A stretch of DNA of 64,000 nucleotides from CALAED01 sp035765195 (GTDB lineage Bacteria; Actinomycetota; Actinomycetes; Streptosporangiales; Streptosporangiaceae). Below the pieces are notes generated by a model. It was not told the origin of the DNA. It made no database searches and saw only the letters and a list, made by a program, of their open reading frames with translations. This document shows positions 8,153 through 16,883 of this stretch, piece after piece (within the stretch, counting starts at the first letter, position 1; each line of letters begins with the position of its first letter). The position numbers and the translations under genes were made by a program. The stretch is from the NCBI GenBank assembly GCA_035765195.1, contig DASTYC010000046.1:124001-188000 (forward strand). Direction: 5' to 3'.

Positions 8153-8950
8153 TCACGGGTCATGACCGGCGACGGAGGTGGACGAGGGCCGGCCCGGCGA
8201 CTCGTCGGTGGAGCCGCCGAGGTAGAGCGAGGCGATGTCCGGATGCTCCAGGATCTCCCGCGCCGTCCCGCGCAGCCGCACCCGGCCGCCCTCCATGACG
8301 ACGCCGTGCGTGGCGATCGACAGCCCGAGCCGGACGTTCTGCTCGACGAGGAGGATCGTCGTGCCGCGCCGCCCGGTGTCCTTGATCAGCTCGGTCACCG
8401 CGCGCAGGCTCCTGGGATCGAGCCCGAGCGAGGGTTCGTCGAGCAGCAGGACCGCGGGATCGAGCATCAGCGTCCGGCCGATCTCGACCATGCGGCGCTG
8501 CCCGCCCGACAGATTGCCGGCCCGCAGCCGGGGATGGTCCTTCACCAGCGGGATGAGCTCGGCCACCGCCGCGTACCGCCGTTCGAGCAGCCGCTTGTCG
8601 CGCCGGATGAGGTAGCCGCCGAGCAGGACGTTCTCGCGCACCGTCATGTGCGGGAACAGCGCCTGCGCCTGCGGCACCTGCGCCACGCCGCGGGCGAGCA
8701 CGGCGGGCGGCCCGAGCCGCCCGATCGACTCGCCGTCGAGCTCGACGCTGCCGAGCCGCGGCGTGAGCAGTCCGCTGACGACCCGCAGCACCGTCGACTT
8801 GCCGGCGCCGTTGGGCCCCACGATGCACGTGATCGAACCCGCGGCGGCGGTGAGGTCCACACCCTGGAGCACGTCGCCGCCGCCATATCCGGCGTAGACG
8901 CCGCGCAGCGCCAAGCCGGCCCCCGCCGCCTTCGCCCCGGCCTCGCTCAT
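8153..8950 (-). CDS. Branched-chain-type ABC transporter ATPase (LivF-type)
   Basis: 265 residues of the LivF subfamily. Walker A is GPNGAGKST, the Q-loop region is VPQAQALFPHMTV, the signature is NLSGGQRRMVEIGR and Walker B is VLLLDEPSLGLDP followed by VEQN. It energises import with the LivG half encoded just upstream; the gap to that gene is 6 bases, so the two are co-translated. The LivK-type receptor, not this subunit, sets the substrate. The context, a ring-hydroxylase island, argues for an aromatic or heterocyclic solute rather than an amino acid (inference). Confidence 0.92.
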   Translation of the reverse strand: MSEAGAKAAGAGLALRGVYAGYGGGDVLQGVDLTAAAGSITCIVGPNGAGKSTVLRVVSGLLTPRLGSVELDGESIGRLGPPAVLARGVAQVPQAQALFPHMTVRENVLLGGYLIRRDKRLLERRYAAVAELIPLVKDHPRLRAGNLSGGQRRMVEIGRTLMLDPAVLLLDEPSLGLDPRSLRAVTELIKDTGRRGTTILLVEQNVRLGLSIATHGVVMEGGRVRLRGTAREILEHPDIASLYLGGSTDESPGRPSSTSVAGHDP

Positions 8951-8956
8951 GCCGCC

Positions 8957-10852
8957 TCAGTCCCCCTCCGGCGCCGCGTCGACGAGCCGCTGCGGCTCCG
9001 CCGCCTCGTCGCCGAGGTAGGCCGCGAGCACGGCCGGGTCGGCGCGGACGAGCGACGGCGGCCCCTGGGCGATGATCTCGCCCCGGGAGAGCGTGGCGAC
9101 CGGGTCGCACAGCTCCAGCACGAGCGGGATGTTGTGCTCGACCACCAGGAAGGTGATCCCCTGGGCGTTGAGCTCTTTGATGATCTCGACGAGCCGGTCG
9201 ACGAGGCTCGGGTTGACCCCGCTCGCCGGCTCGTCGAGCAGGATCATCCGCGGCTCCAGCATCAGCACCTGCGCCAGCTCGACCAGCTTCAGCTGACCGT
9301 AGGACAGGGCGCCGGCCGGCACGTCGGCGAAGCGGGCGAGCCCCACGAACGACAGCAGTTCCCGCGCGCGCTCCGCCTCGTGACCGGCGACCGCGCCGGC
9401 CGCCAGCGCCGCCCACGAGAACGACCCCATCGGGGCCACGACGTTGCGCAGCACGGTCATGCTGGGGAACAGCCGGGTGACCTGGAACGTCCGCCCGATG
9501 CCGAGGTGCGCGCGCTGCCACGGTCGCATCCGGTCGATCCGGCGCCCGGCGAAGACGACCTCGCCGGCGTCCGCGCGCAGCGCGCCCGACGCGAGGTTGA
9601 ACAGCGTGGTCTTGCCGGAGCCGTTCGGCCCGATCAGCGCCGTGATGGATCCCGCCCGTACGCCGAGGTCGACGCCGGTCAGCACCCGGAGCCCTTGGAA
9701 CCGCTTGTGCACGCCGCGGAACTCCAGCAGCGGCCGATCGTGCTCCGGCGGCCCGGTCTCGCCCGTCGCCGCCGCCTGAGTTCGAGCCCGGTCGACGACC
9801 TTGATCGGCTGGCGTTCCAGTGCCCCCGACTGGTCGATGAACTCCACCGAGCGCCCGGCCGCCCGCCGCCGCTCGACGTAGCGTCGCAGCGTGGGCAGCA
9901 GCCCGTGTGGCAGGAACATCACCACGAGCACCAGCGCCGGCCCGAACAGCAGCAGTCTGGCCTGCTCGCCGCCGCCGTACACCGTGGCCGTCTCCCCGGC
10001 GAACTGGACGATGAACGCCCCGATCAGCGGCCCGTACAAGGTGCCGCGGCCGCCGGCGAGCGCGGCCAGCACGATCGCCACGCTCGGCAGGATGGAAAAC
10101 GCGCCGGTCGGGTTGAGGAAGGTCAGGAAGTAGGCGTAGACGGCGCCCGCGACGCCAACGAACAGCGCGCTGGCGGCGTAGGCGAGCACCTTGTAGATCG
10201 TGGTGTTCACGCCGATCGCCGCCGCCTTGCCCTCGTCGTCCCTGATCGCCACAAGACCGGTGCCGAACTTCGTCCGGCGGATCCACGCGCTGAACCCGAA
10301 CGTGGCCACCATCAACCCGAGGAAGACGTAGTAGAAGGGGATGTTCTGGATGTCGCGCGGCCAGGTCGGCAACGGCAGCGTGATGCCGGTCGAGCCCTTG
10401 GTGAGCGAGGAGAAGTTCGTCGCCGCGACCTGCATGGCCAGCAGCAGCACGATGGTGATGATGACGAAGGCGTGGCCGCGCACCCGCAGCACCACCGCGC
10501 CGACCGCGACCGCGACGACGACCGCCACGACGCCGCCGAGCGGGGCGAGCACCAGCGGGTTGACGTCGAAGTGCGGCGTCAAGATGCCCGCCGTGTAGGC
10601 GCCGAGCCCGAGGAAGGCGCTGTGCCCGAGCGATACGTAGCCGGTGAAGCCGGAGATGATGTTCCAGCTCATCGCCTGGATGGCGAGCAGGAAGGCGAGC
10701 AGCATGACGGTCTGGTAGTAGGTGGCGCCGGGCAGCACGATCGGGTAGCAGACGAGTCCGGCGAGCACTACGCACGCGAGCGTGTGCGGGGAGCGCAGCC
10801 ACGCCCGCCCGCCGGCCCCGCTCGCCCCGCTCGCCTCGCTCATGTCGCTCAT
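8957..10852 (-). CDS. Fused ABC permease-ATPase (LivM-LivG in one chain)
   Basis: 631 residues. Residues 1 to about 320 are a LivM permease with about nine membrane spans (MSWNIISGFTGYVSLGHSAF is its signature). From about 355 a complete LivG ATPase follows: GPNGSGKTT, LSYGQLKLVELAQ, ILLDEPASGVNP and VVEHNI. The two proteins are usually separate; here a linker of about 35 residues joins them with no frame break. The ATG at 10852 overlaps the LivH stop by four bases (ATGA), fixing the start and showing translational coupling. It works with LivH and LivF in the cytoplasmic membrane. Confidence 0.9.
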   Translation of the reverse strand: MSDMSEASGASGAGGRAWLRSPHTLACVVLAGLVCYPIVLPGATYYQTVMLLAFLLAIQAMSWNIISGFTGYVSLGHSAFLGLGAYTAGILTPHFDVNPLVLAPLGGVVAVVVAVAVGAVVLRVRGHAFVIITIVLLLAMQVAATNFSSLTKGSTGITLPLPTWPRDIQNIPFYYVFLGLMVATFGFSAWIRRTKFGTGLVAIRDDEGKAAAIGVNTTIYKVLAYAASALFVGVAGAVYAYFLTFLNPTGAFSILPSVAIVLAALAGGRGTLYGPLIGAFIVQFAGETATVYGGGEQARLLLFGPALVLVVMFLPHGLLPTLRRYVERRRAAGRSVEFIDQSGALERQPIKVVDRARTQAAATGETGPPEHDRPLLEFRGVHKRFQGLRVLTGVDLGVRAGSITALIGPNGSGKTTLFNLASGALRADAGEVVFAGRRIDRMRPWQRAHLGIGRTFQVTRLFPSMTVLRNVVAPMGSFSWAALAAGAVAGHEAERARELLSFVGLARFADVPAGALSYGQLKLVELAQVLMLEPRMILLDEPASGVNPSLVDRLVEIIKELNAQGITFLVVEHNIPLVLELCDPVATLSRGEIIAQGPPSLVRADPAVLAAYLGDEAAEPQRLVDAAPEGD

Positions 10853-11739
10853 GTCGCGCCCGCCGCGGCGTCCTCGCGCACCCTGGTCCCGAACAGCCCG
10901 TGCGGCCGCACCAGCAGCACCACCATGATGACGAGGTAGAAGACCAGCGTCGCCCAGCGCAGCGACCCGTACGCCGCGGTCATCGTCTCGGCCAGCCCGA
11001 GGATCACCGCGCCGATCAGCGCTCCCGGCAGGCTGCCCATGCCGCCGAGGACGATGATGCCCAGCAGCCGCGAGATCCAGTCGTAGTGCGACGCGGGAAA
11101 GAACGGATAGAGCACGGACAGCACCGAGCCGCCGACGCCGGCGGTCGCGGCGCCGAGCGCGAACGCGAACGCCGCCGCCCGCTGCGCGCCGATGCCGACC
11201 AGCGCCGCTCCGGCGGGGTTTTGCGCGCACGCCCGGATCGCCCGGCCGGTCCAGGTCCGCTGCAGGACGAGATAGAGCGCGCCGAGCACGATGAGGGCCG
11301 CCACGCACCCGTACACCTGCGCCTTCGGCAGCGAGATCGATCCGATCCGGAACGACTGGGAGAAGTACGACGGGGTCGCCGAACGGAACCTGTTGCCCAC
11401 GGTGACGTTGAGCAGCCCCTCGATCGACAGCGCGATACCGAAGGTCAACAGCACCGACATCGAGGGCGGCGCGCTGCGCAGCCGCGCGATCACGAGCCGG
11501 TACAGCGCCCACCCGAGCCCGAACATCAACGGCGTCGTCGCGATCGACAGCAGGATCGGATCGAGTCCGGTGACCTCCCACACCTTCCAGGTGATCATGG
11601 CGATGAGGATGAGGAACGCGCCCTGCGCCACGTTGATGATCCCCATGACACCGAACACGAGCGTGAGGCCGGACGCCATGAGGGCGTAGATGCCGCCGAT
11701 CAGCAGGCCGAGCACGACGGCCTGGGTCAGCTCCCTCAC
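10849..11739 (-). CDS. Branched-chain-type ABC transporter permease (LivH-type)
   Basis: 296 residues, almost all membrane. The start GLLIGGIYALMASGLTLVFG and the loop GVMGIINVAQGAFLIL are LivH hallmarks; GGMGSLPGALIGAVILGLAE near the end is the coupling region. It pairs with the LivM half of the next gene. Translation starts at GTG 11739 behind GGTGAGG. The 149 bases to the receptor gene upstream show no clear terminator, so a single transcript from the operator-bearing promoter at about 13.19 kb is plausible. Confidence 0.9.
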   Translation of the reverse strand: MRELTQAVVLGLLIGGIYALMASGLTLVFGVMGIINVAQGAFLILIAMITWKVWEVTGLDPILLSIATTPLMFGLGWALYRLVIARLRSAPPSMSVLLTFGIALSIEGLLNVTVGNRFRSATPSYFSQSFRIGSISLPKAQVYGCVAALIVLGALYLVLQRTWTGRAIRACAQNPAGAALVGIGAQRAAAFAFALGAATAGVGGSVLSVLYPFFPASHYDWISRLLGIIVLGGMGSLPGALIGAVILGLAETMTAAYGSLRWATLVFYLVIMVVLLVRPHGLFGTRVREDAAAGAT

Positions 11740-11888
11740 CTCGGCCTCACCTCACCAGGCCACCCGCACGGCGGCACCGACGCCGCGGACCGGTCCGACC
11801 ACCGGGGCGAATCTGGTTCGGACCGGTCCGGGCCGGGCGGATCCGGGCCGCGCAAGGGCGTTGCGGGGGCAGCGGCCCGGACCTCTCA

Positions 11889-13145
11889 TCATTGCCATGC
11901 GGGCTTGGGGTTCACGATCTTGTTCGAGGTGGCCGCCCCGGCCGGCGCGACGATCTCGACCGTTCCGCTCTGCCACTGGGCGAGGATGAACGACGACAGC
12001 GGCTCCCCCGTGGCCGACCAGCGCAGCGGGCCGAGGATCGTCTGCACCTGGTTGCTGTGCAGCCAGTCGGCGAGTTTGTCCTGGTCGAGGGAGCCCACGG
12101 CCTGGACCGCGGCCTGCACGACCTGGCAGGCGGCGAACGCGTCGGCGGCGTCTTCGGCCGGCGAGGCGTTGAACCGCTTGCGGTATTCGGCGACGAACTC
12201 GTCGTTGAGCGGGGTCTTCGCCTTCTCGTTCCAGCTGACGGTGTAGAAGACCCCCTCGGTGTTCTTCAGGCCGACGCCGTCGCTGTATTGCTTGCTGTTG
12301 CTCGGCGCTGAGGTCTGGAAGAGGATCTTCGGCGAGAAGCCCAGCTGCTGGAACGAGCGGACCAGGCCGACGCCGTCCTCGAACACCGCGCCCTGGGCGA
12401 CCAGGTCGGGCTTCTTGGCCGCGATGCGGCTCGCGACCGTCTGGAAGTTGGTGGTCTTCGGCGGATAGATGCTGGAGTAGACCGTTCGGACGCCGACCGT
12501 CTCCAGCTGCTTGCGCATGGATTCGATCACCGGCCGGGTGAACGGGTCGTCCTGCGTCGGGTAGGCGCCGGTCTTCGGACGCTGGTCGGGCGGCAGGCTC
12601 TTGATCCAGTTGACGAAGACGTCCGCCTGGTGCGGCGCGGTCGCCTGCTGGGCGAAGAACAGCTTCTTGAATCCGCGGGTGAACATCTCGGGCGCGCCGC
12701 CGGCGGGCTCGACGAAGAGCATGTTGTTCTTCTCGGCGACGGCGGAGGCCGGGTTGTTCAGCAACGAGGAGAACGTGCCGAGCACCAGGTCCACCTTGTC
12801 CTGGGTGATGAGTTTGGTGTAGTCGGCGACCACGGTGTCCTGGCTGCTCGCGTCATCCATGATCTTGAGCTGGAGCCGGCGGCCGAGCAGCCCGCCCTTG
12901 GCGTTGGTCATGTCGCGCCAGATCTCATACCCCCGGCGCGCCTCGCCGCCGGGCTGGGAGAACTCCCCGGACAGCGGCAGGGAAGTGCCGATCACGATGG
13001 GCCCGGACTTGTCCGAGTTCGCGTTCTGCTGCGCCGCACCGGCGCACCCGGAGAGGAGGAGGGCCGCGCCCACGACCAGCGAGCAGTAGCGCAGGCGCCG
13101 CACGCCCGGCCGGCGGCCGGCCTTTCCCAGGATCTGCAGTGCCAT
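11889..13145 (-). CDS. ABC transporter solute-binding lipoprotein (LivK-type)
   Basis: 418 residues. A basic N-terminus and hydrophobic segment end in the lipobox LLLSGC, so the mature protein is anchored by a lipidated Cys outside the membrane. The rest is a type I periplasmic-binding fold starting IVIGTSLPLSGEFSQPGGEA, close to receptors for amides and aromatic acids. It is the receptor for the LivH/LivMG/LivF importer encoded next. GGAAG lies about 9 bases before the ATG. A strong LacI-type palindrome at 13181-13196 is 36-51 bases upstream, so uptake should be inducible. Ligand unknown. Confidence 0.9.
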   Translation of the reverse strand: MALQILGKAGRRPGVRRLRYCSLVVGAALLLSGCAGAAQQNANSDKSGPIVIGTSLPLSGEFSQPGGEARRGYEIWRDMTNAKGGLLGRRLQLKIMDDASSQDTVVADYTKLITQDKVDLVLGTFSSLLNNPASAVAEKNNMLFVEPAGGAPEMFTRGFKKLFFAQQATAPHQADVFVNWIKSLPPDQRPKTGAYPTQDDPFTRPVIESMRKQLETVGVRTVYSSIYPPKTTNFQTVASRIAAKKPDLVAQGAVFEDGVGLVRSFQQLGFSPKILFQTSAPSNSKQYSDGVGLKNTEGVFYTVSWNEKAKTPLNDEFVAEYRKRFNASPAEDAADAFAACQVVQAAVQAVGSLDQDKLADWLHSNQVQTILGPLRWSATGEPLSSFILAQWQSGTVEIVAPAGAATSNKIVNPKPAWQ

Positions 13146-13180
13146 CGGCTTCTTCTTCCTTTGAACCCCCGGCCCGCGAT

Positions 13181-13196
13181 CCGCAATCGTTTGCGG
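13181..13196. promoter_or_regulatory. LacI-type operator before the importer operon
   Basis: CCGCAATCGTTTGCGG pairs in 7 of 8 positions around a central CG. It lies just upstream of the LivK-type gene and is the leftward half of a divergent control region shared with the gene at 13311. Confidence 0.75.
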
Positions 13197-13281
13197 TACT
13201 CGGCATCATCGTCTGGCCGCAAAACTGTGTCAATAGCATGTCGTGTGCATGACCTGCCTGTATCCAAGTCGCCATCTCACC

Positions 13282-13295
13282 GGCAATCGATTGTC
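13282..13295. promoter_or_regulatory. LacI-type operator before the gene at 13311
   Basis: GGCAATCGATTGTC contains the perfect palindrome CAATCGATTG, identical to the core at 6865-6874. It lies 16-29 bases before the GTG at 13311, overlapping where RNA polymerase would initiate. Confidence 0.7.
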
Positions 13296-13310
13296 TGGAA
13301 GGAGCCCGAC

Positions 13311-14246
13311 GTGGCCAAGTCCGGCCTTCGTCGCCTGACCCTCGGCCTGTTCAGCGCCTCGCCGGTGACGCCCGCGGGCCGCGCCGGCGGGCACTTCGCC
13401 GCGCACGGTCTTGAGATCGCCGAGGAGGCCGTGACCTCGTCGCGGGCGCAGTTCAAGGCCCTGCTCGCCGGGACGTACGACCTCGTCCTCACCAGCCCGG
13501 ACAACGTGCTCGCCTACCGCCTGGACCCGGGCAACCCGCTGGGGGTGACGCACGACGTGCGCATCCTCGCCGCCGTGGACCGCGGGCTCGGCCTCTCGCT
13601 CGTCGGGGCCCCGGGCGTGCGCGCGTACGACGACGTGCGCGGGCGGGCGGTGGCCGTCGACGTACCCGGCTCGGGCTTCGCTTTCACGCTCTACCACCTG
13701 CTGGCGACAGCCGGGCTGCGGCGCGACGCCGACTATCGGGTCGAGTCCGCCGGCACCACGCCGCGCCGCCGCGAAGCGCTGCTGACCGGGAGGTACGCCG
13801 CCACCATGCTCGGCGCCGGCCACGACATCGCCGCCGTACGGGCGGGCTGTCATCGCATCGCCCGCGTGACCGAGTTCGTCCGGCCCTACCTCGGTACGGT
13901 CGTGGCGGGCTTCGGGCCGTGGATCGACGCCCACGGCGACGTGGTCGCCGGTTTCCTGGCCGCCTGGCGCGCCGCGACGGCCGAGGTCGTCGAGCCGGCC
14001 CGGCGGGCCGGCACGCTGCGGTCGATCGAGGCGCGGCTGGGCCTGAGCGACGCCGCCGCCGAGGAGTTCTACGACGTGCTCGTCTCGCCGGACGAGGGCC
14101 TGTCGGCAGCCGGCGCCGTCGACGCCGCGGCCCTGGCGGCCATCGCCCGCCTGCGCGCGGACCAGGGCCGGCTCGACCCGGCAGCGGCCGACCCCGCGGG
14201 ACCGGCGGCCGCCGGGCTCATCGACGACCGCTTCCTCGCCCGGTGA
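13311..14246 (+). CDS. Cytosolic periplasmic-binding-fold protein (NMT1/THI5-like)
   Basis: 311 residues of the NMT1/THI5-like type II binding fold: LGLFSASPVTP start, then a block reading AQFKALLAGTYDLVLTSPDN, VRGRAVAVDVPGSGFAF, and a TEFVRPYLGTVVAGF region. There is no signal peptide or lipobox, and no NMT1-type permease or ATPase nearby, so it probably is not a transport receptor. The same fold serves as an enzyme in 4,5-dihydroxyphthalate decarboxylase and in Thi5, so a catalytic role in the pathway is possible (inference). GTG 13311 follows AAGGAG by 6 bases; the operator at 13282 puts it in the LacI regulon. Confidence 0.7.
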   Translation: MAKSGLRRLTLGLFSASPVTPAGRAGGHFAAHGLEIAEEAVTSSRAQFKALLAGTYDLVLTSPDNVLAYRLDPGNPLGVTHDVRILAAVDRGLGLSLVGAPGVRAYDDVRGRAVAVDVPGSGFAFTLYHLLATAGLRRDADYRVESAGTTPRRREALLTGRYAATMLGAGHDIAAVRAGCHRIARVTEFVRPYLGTVVAGFGPWIDAHGDVVAGFLAAWRAATAEVVEPARRAGTLRSIEARLGLSDAAAEEFYDVLVSPDEGLSAAGAVDAAALAAIARLRADQGRLDPAAADPAGPAAAGLIDDRFLAR

Positions 14247-14250
14247 CACG

Positions 14251-14276
14251 GATTGCTGCAATATTGCTGCAATCGA
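14251..14276. promoter_or_regulatory. Likely autoregulatory site of the LacI gene
   Basis: The stretch holds GCAATATTGC, a perfect palindrome, followed at once by TGCAATCGAG, which matches one half of the regulon operators. It lies 15-40 bases upstream of the LacI-family start codon. Weaker than the other sites because the second half is degenerate. Confidence 0.5.
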
Positions 14277-14290
14277 GTACTCTCGAACGC

Positions 14291-15370
14291 ATGCGCTCGA
14301 CGACCCTTCGCGATGTCGCCGCGCGAGCCGGCGTGCATCCGGCCACGGCGTCCCGGGCGCTCAACCCGCAGACGCGGGCCCTGGTCAACGACGAGACCGC
14401 GGCGCGGGTGAGCCGGGCCGCCGCGGAGCTCGGCTACCGGCCCAACCCGATCGCGCGCAGCCTCAAGACGAGCCGGTCCGGCTCCATCGGCACGGTGATC
14501 CCCGATCTGAACAACCCCCTGTTCCCGCCCATCCTCCGCGGCATCGAAGACGTCCTCAGCCCCGCCGGCTACAGCGCCCTCATCGTCAACACCGACAACG
14601 ACGCCGACCGCGAGGCGGCCCAGGTGGCCTCGCTGCGCACCCGCCAGGTGGAGGGGCTGATCTTCGCCACCGCCCGGCTCCGCCATCCGCTGCTCGAGCA
14701 GCTGCTGCGCGAGGGCGTCGCCATGGTGCTCGTCAACCGCAAGGTCGAATCCGCCGCGATCTCCAACGTGAGCTGCGACGACGCGAGCGGCGTGGCCGCG
14801 GCGGTGCGCCACCTGGTCGAGCTCGGCCATCACCGCATCGCCCATCTCGCCGGGCCGCAGTCGACCTCGACGGGCGTGACACGACTGCGCGCCTACCGGC
14901 AGGCGATCGCCGACGCCGGGGTGGCCGACGACGACGCGCTGGTCGAGGTGTGCGACTACTGGACCGAGGAGGAGGGCGCCGCCGCCGTCCGGCGGCTGCT
15001 GGACGCCGGCGCCGGGTTCACCGCCATCCTGGCCGGCAACGACCTGCTCGCGCTCGGCGCCTACGACGCGCTCGGCGAGCGCGGCCTGGTCTGCCCCGAC
15101 GACGTGAGCGTGGTCGGCTTCAACGACATCAGGTTCATGGACAAGCTGCGCCCGCCGCTCACCTCGGTCCACATCCCGCACTACGAGATCGGCGCCGAGG
15201 CCGCCCGCGTGCTGCTCGAGCGCCTCGCGAACGCCTCGACCCCCGCCAAGTCGGTGCTGTTGCCGCCGTCGCTCGTCGTGCGCCGGTCGACGCGGCCGCC
15301 CCGACGGCGCCCCCGGTCATCGGCACGGCCGCCGGCCGGGTCTCGGTCGCGGCCGGCGCGGCGCCCCTGA
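14291..15370 (+). CDS. LacI-family transcriptional regulator of the catabolic island
   Basis: 359 residues. The helix-turn-helix is TTLRDVAARAGVHPATASRA at residues 3-22, with the hinge helix NPIARSLKTSRSGSIG; the rest is a periplasmic-binding-type ligand domain ending QPs-like HIPHYEIGAEAARVLLERL. No convincing ribosome site precedes the ATG, so the mRNA may be leaderless. LacI proteins bind CG-centred palindromes; such sites lie before the importer, hydrolase, dehydrogenase, 13311 gene and molybdenum hydroxylase genes, and a partial one lies before this gene. It is therefore the likely repressor of the island. An Arg/Pro-rich tail of about 30 residues is unusual. Confidence 0.88.
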   Translation: MRSTTLRDVAARAGVHPATASRALNPQTRALVNDETAARVSRAAAELGYRPNPIARSLKTSRSGSIGTVIPDLNNPLFPPILRGIEDVLSPAGYSALIVNTDNDADREAAQVASLRTRQVEGLIFATARLRHPLLEQLLREGVAMVLVNRKVESAAISNVSCDDASGVAAAVRHLVELGHHRIAHLAGPQSTSTGVTRLRAYRQAIADAGVADDDALVEVCDYWTEEEGAAAVRRLLDAGAGFTAILAGNDLLALGAYDALGERGLVCPDDVSVVGFNDIRFMDKLRPPLTSVHIPHYEIGAEAARVLLERLANASTPAKSVLLPPSLVVRRSTRPPRRRPRSSARPPAGSRSRPARRP

Positions 15371-15403
15371 CCCGGCCCGCCGCGCCCCGGGCGGCCGCGC
15401 CGC

Positions 15404-15931
15404 TCAGTGCCCCTCACCCGCCCGATCGCCCGCCCGATCGCCCGCGTGATCGCCCGCGCCGGCCATGATCGCGGCGGCCTCGCGGGCCGCGGCGAGGATC
15501 GACAGGTATCCCGTACAACGGCACAGGTTGGCCGACACGATCTCGCGCAGCCGCTCGTCGTCGATCTCACCGTCGATCTCGCGAGCGGGCCCGGCCAACG
15601 CCCCGGCGAGCAGCATGAGGAAGCCCGGCGTGCAAAAGCCGCACTGCAGCGCCCCGTGCCGCGCGAACGCCTCCTGCACCGGGTGCGGCCGGCCGGGGTC
15701 GGCGGCGAGCCCTTCAACGGTACGGACGCGCACGCCCGCGCACTGCACGGCGAACATCAGGCAGGCGCGGACCGGCTCGCCGTCGCACAGCACGGTGCAC
15801 GACCCGCAAACGCCCTGCTCGCACCCCACGTGGGTGCCGGTGAGCCCGCAGTCTTCGCGCAGCGTGTCGGCGAGCGTCTTGCGCGCCGGCACGTCCACGT
15901 CGTACGTCGTGTCGTTGACGATCAGCTTCAT
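15404..15931 (-). CDS. Molybdenum hydroxylase small subunit, 2x[2Fe-2S] (CoxS-type)
   Basis: 175 residues. The plant-type cluster uses Cys37, Cys42, Cys45 and Cys57 (VGCEQGVCGSC); the proximal cluster uses CGFC and CRCTGY. It carries electrons from the molybdenum site to FAD in xanthine-dehydrogenase-family enzymes. Its ATG overlaps the stop of the FAD-subunit gene (ATGA), so both are made together. The last 17 residues are a short Ala-Gly-Asp/His-Arg repeat with no known role, encoded by tandem GC-rich repeats. Confidence 0.93.
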   Translation of the reverse strand: MKLIVNDTTYDVDVPARKTLADTLREDCGLTGTHVGCEQGVCGSCTVLCDGEPVRACLMFAVQCAGVRVRTVEGLAADPGRPHPVQEAFARHGALQCGFCTPGFLMLLAGALAGPAREIDGEIDDERLREIVSANLCRCTGYLSILAAAREAAAIMAGAGDHAGDRAGDRAGEGH

Positions 15932-16881
15932 CCGCGCGGGGCCTTTCTCGCGAGCGCGTCGTCGATGGCCGCGGCCAGGGCGGACACGGCGAGCTCCGCC
16001 GCGAGCGCGCGCCGGTAGTCCGCGGACAGCAGCGGGTCGGGGGCCGGATCGACCGCGGCGAGCACCCGGCGCCGGACCTCGTCCAGCGCCTCGTCGAGGG
16101 CCTCGTCGAGGGCCTCGTCCACGGCCTCGTCCGGGGCCGCGCCGGAGGGCGCCAGGCCGGCCAGCACGCCGGCCGCCTCGGGCAGCGCGTGCGGCCGACC
16201 GGCGACACCGGCCAGCGCGAGCCGGGCCGCGCCGATCGTGCCGCCGCCCCTGGCGCGCGGGTCGCGCTCGACGGTGACGGCGGCGCAGGCCGCCACCTGG
16301 GCGAACGCGCCGGCCGTCGGCGCGTGCTCGCGGAAGGCGACGCCGGTGCCGGCGCCGAGCAGCGGCAGCCGGACCTGTGTGATCAGCTCGTCGGGCCGCA
16401 GCGCGGTCACGAACGGGTAGTCGAAGAAGTCGTCGGCCGCGACCACGCGCTCACCGGACGCCGACGACAGCACCAGCCTGGCGCCGACCGCGACCGCGAC
16501 CAGGCACCACTCGGCGGCCGGATCGGCGTGGGCGAGGCTGCCGGCGAACGTGCCGCGGGTGCGGATCGGCAGGTGGCCGACGTGGCGGGCCGCCGCGGCG
16601 AGCAACCTGCCCAGCGGGTCGGCCACCACCGGGCGCTCCAGCCGCCGGTGGCGGACCAGCGCGCCGAGCCGCAGCTCGCCCTCTGCGGCGACCGCCTCGT
16701 CGAGGCGCGGCAGCCGGTTGATGTCGAGCAGGATGCCGGGGCGCGCCAGCCGAAGGTGCATCATCGGCACCAGGCTCTGCCCGCCGGCGAGGACCTTGAC
16801 GTTGTCGCCGTGCTCGGCCAGCACGTCGAGCGCCTCGGCGAGCTCGTCGGCCGCGCGGTAGTCGAACGCCTGCGCCACCAT
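15928..16881 (-). CDS. Molybdenum hydroxylase FAD-binding subunit (CoxM-type)
   Basis: 317 residues from ATG 16881. FAD-binding motifs are LAGGQSLVPMMHLRLA near residue 35 and RGTFAGSLAHADPAAEW near residue 110. It passes electrons from the Fe-S subunit to the final acceptor. An insert near the C-terminus is an acidic repeat, DEALDEA about four times, encoded by 12-bp repeats at about 16.08-16.13 kb; this is unusual for the family. The LacI-type site at 16884 begins right behind the start codon and no ribosome site is seen, suggesting a leaderless or very short leader. Confidence 0.9.
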   Translation of the reverse strand: MVAQAFDYRAADELAEALDVLAEHGDNVKVLAGGQSLVPMMHLRLARPGILLDINRLPRLDEAVAAEGELRLGALVRHRRLERPVVADPLGRLLAAAARHVGHLPIRTRGTFAGSLAHADPAAEWCLVAVAVGARLVLSSASGERVVAADDFFDYPFVTALRPDELITQVRLPLLGAGTGVAFREHAPTAGAFAQVAACAAVTVERDPRARGGGTIGAARLALAGVAGRPHALPEAAGVLAGLAPSGAAPDEAVDEALDEALDEALDEVRRRVLAAVDPAPDPLLSADYRRALAAELAVSALAAAIDDALARKAPRG

Positions 16882-16883
16882 GC

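Noticed and set aside
7865..10939. 1024-residue rightward open frame opposite the transporter genes
   Set aside because: Antisense to clear ABC genes; Arg/Gly/His-rich with no motif. A shadow of GC-rich coding.
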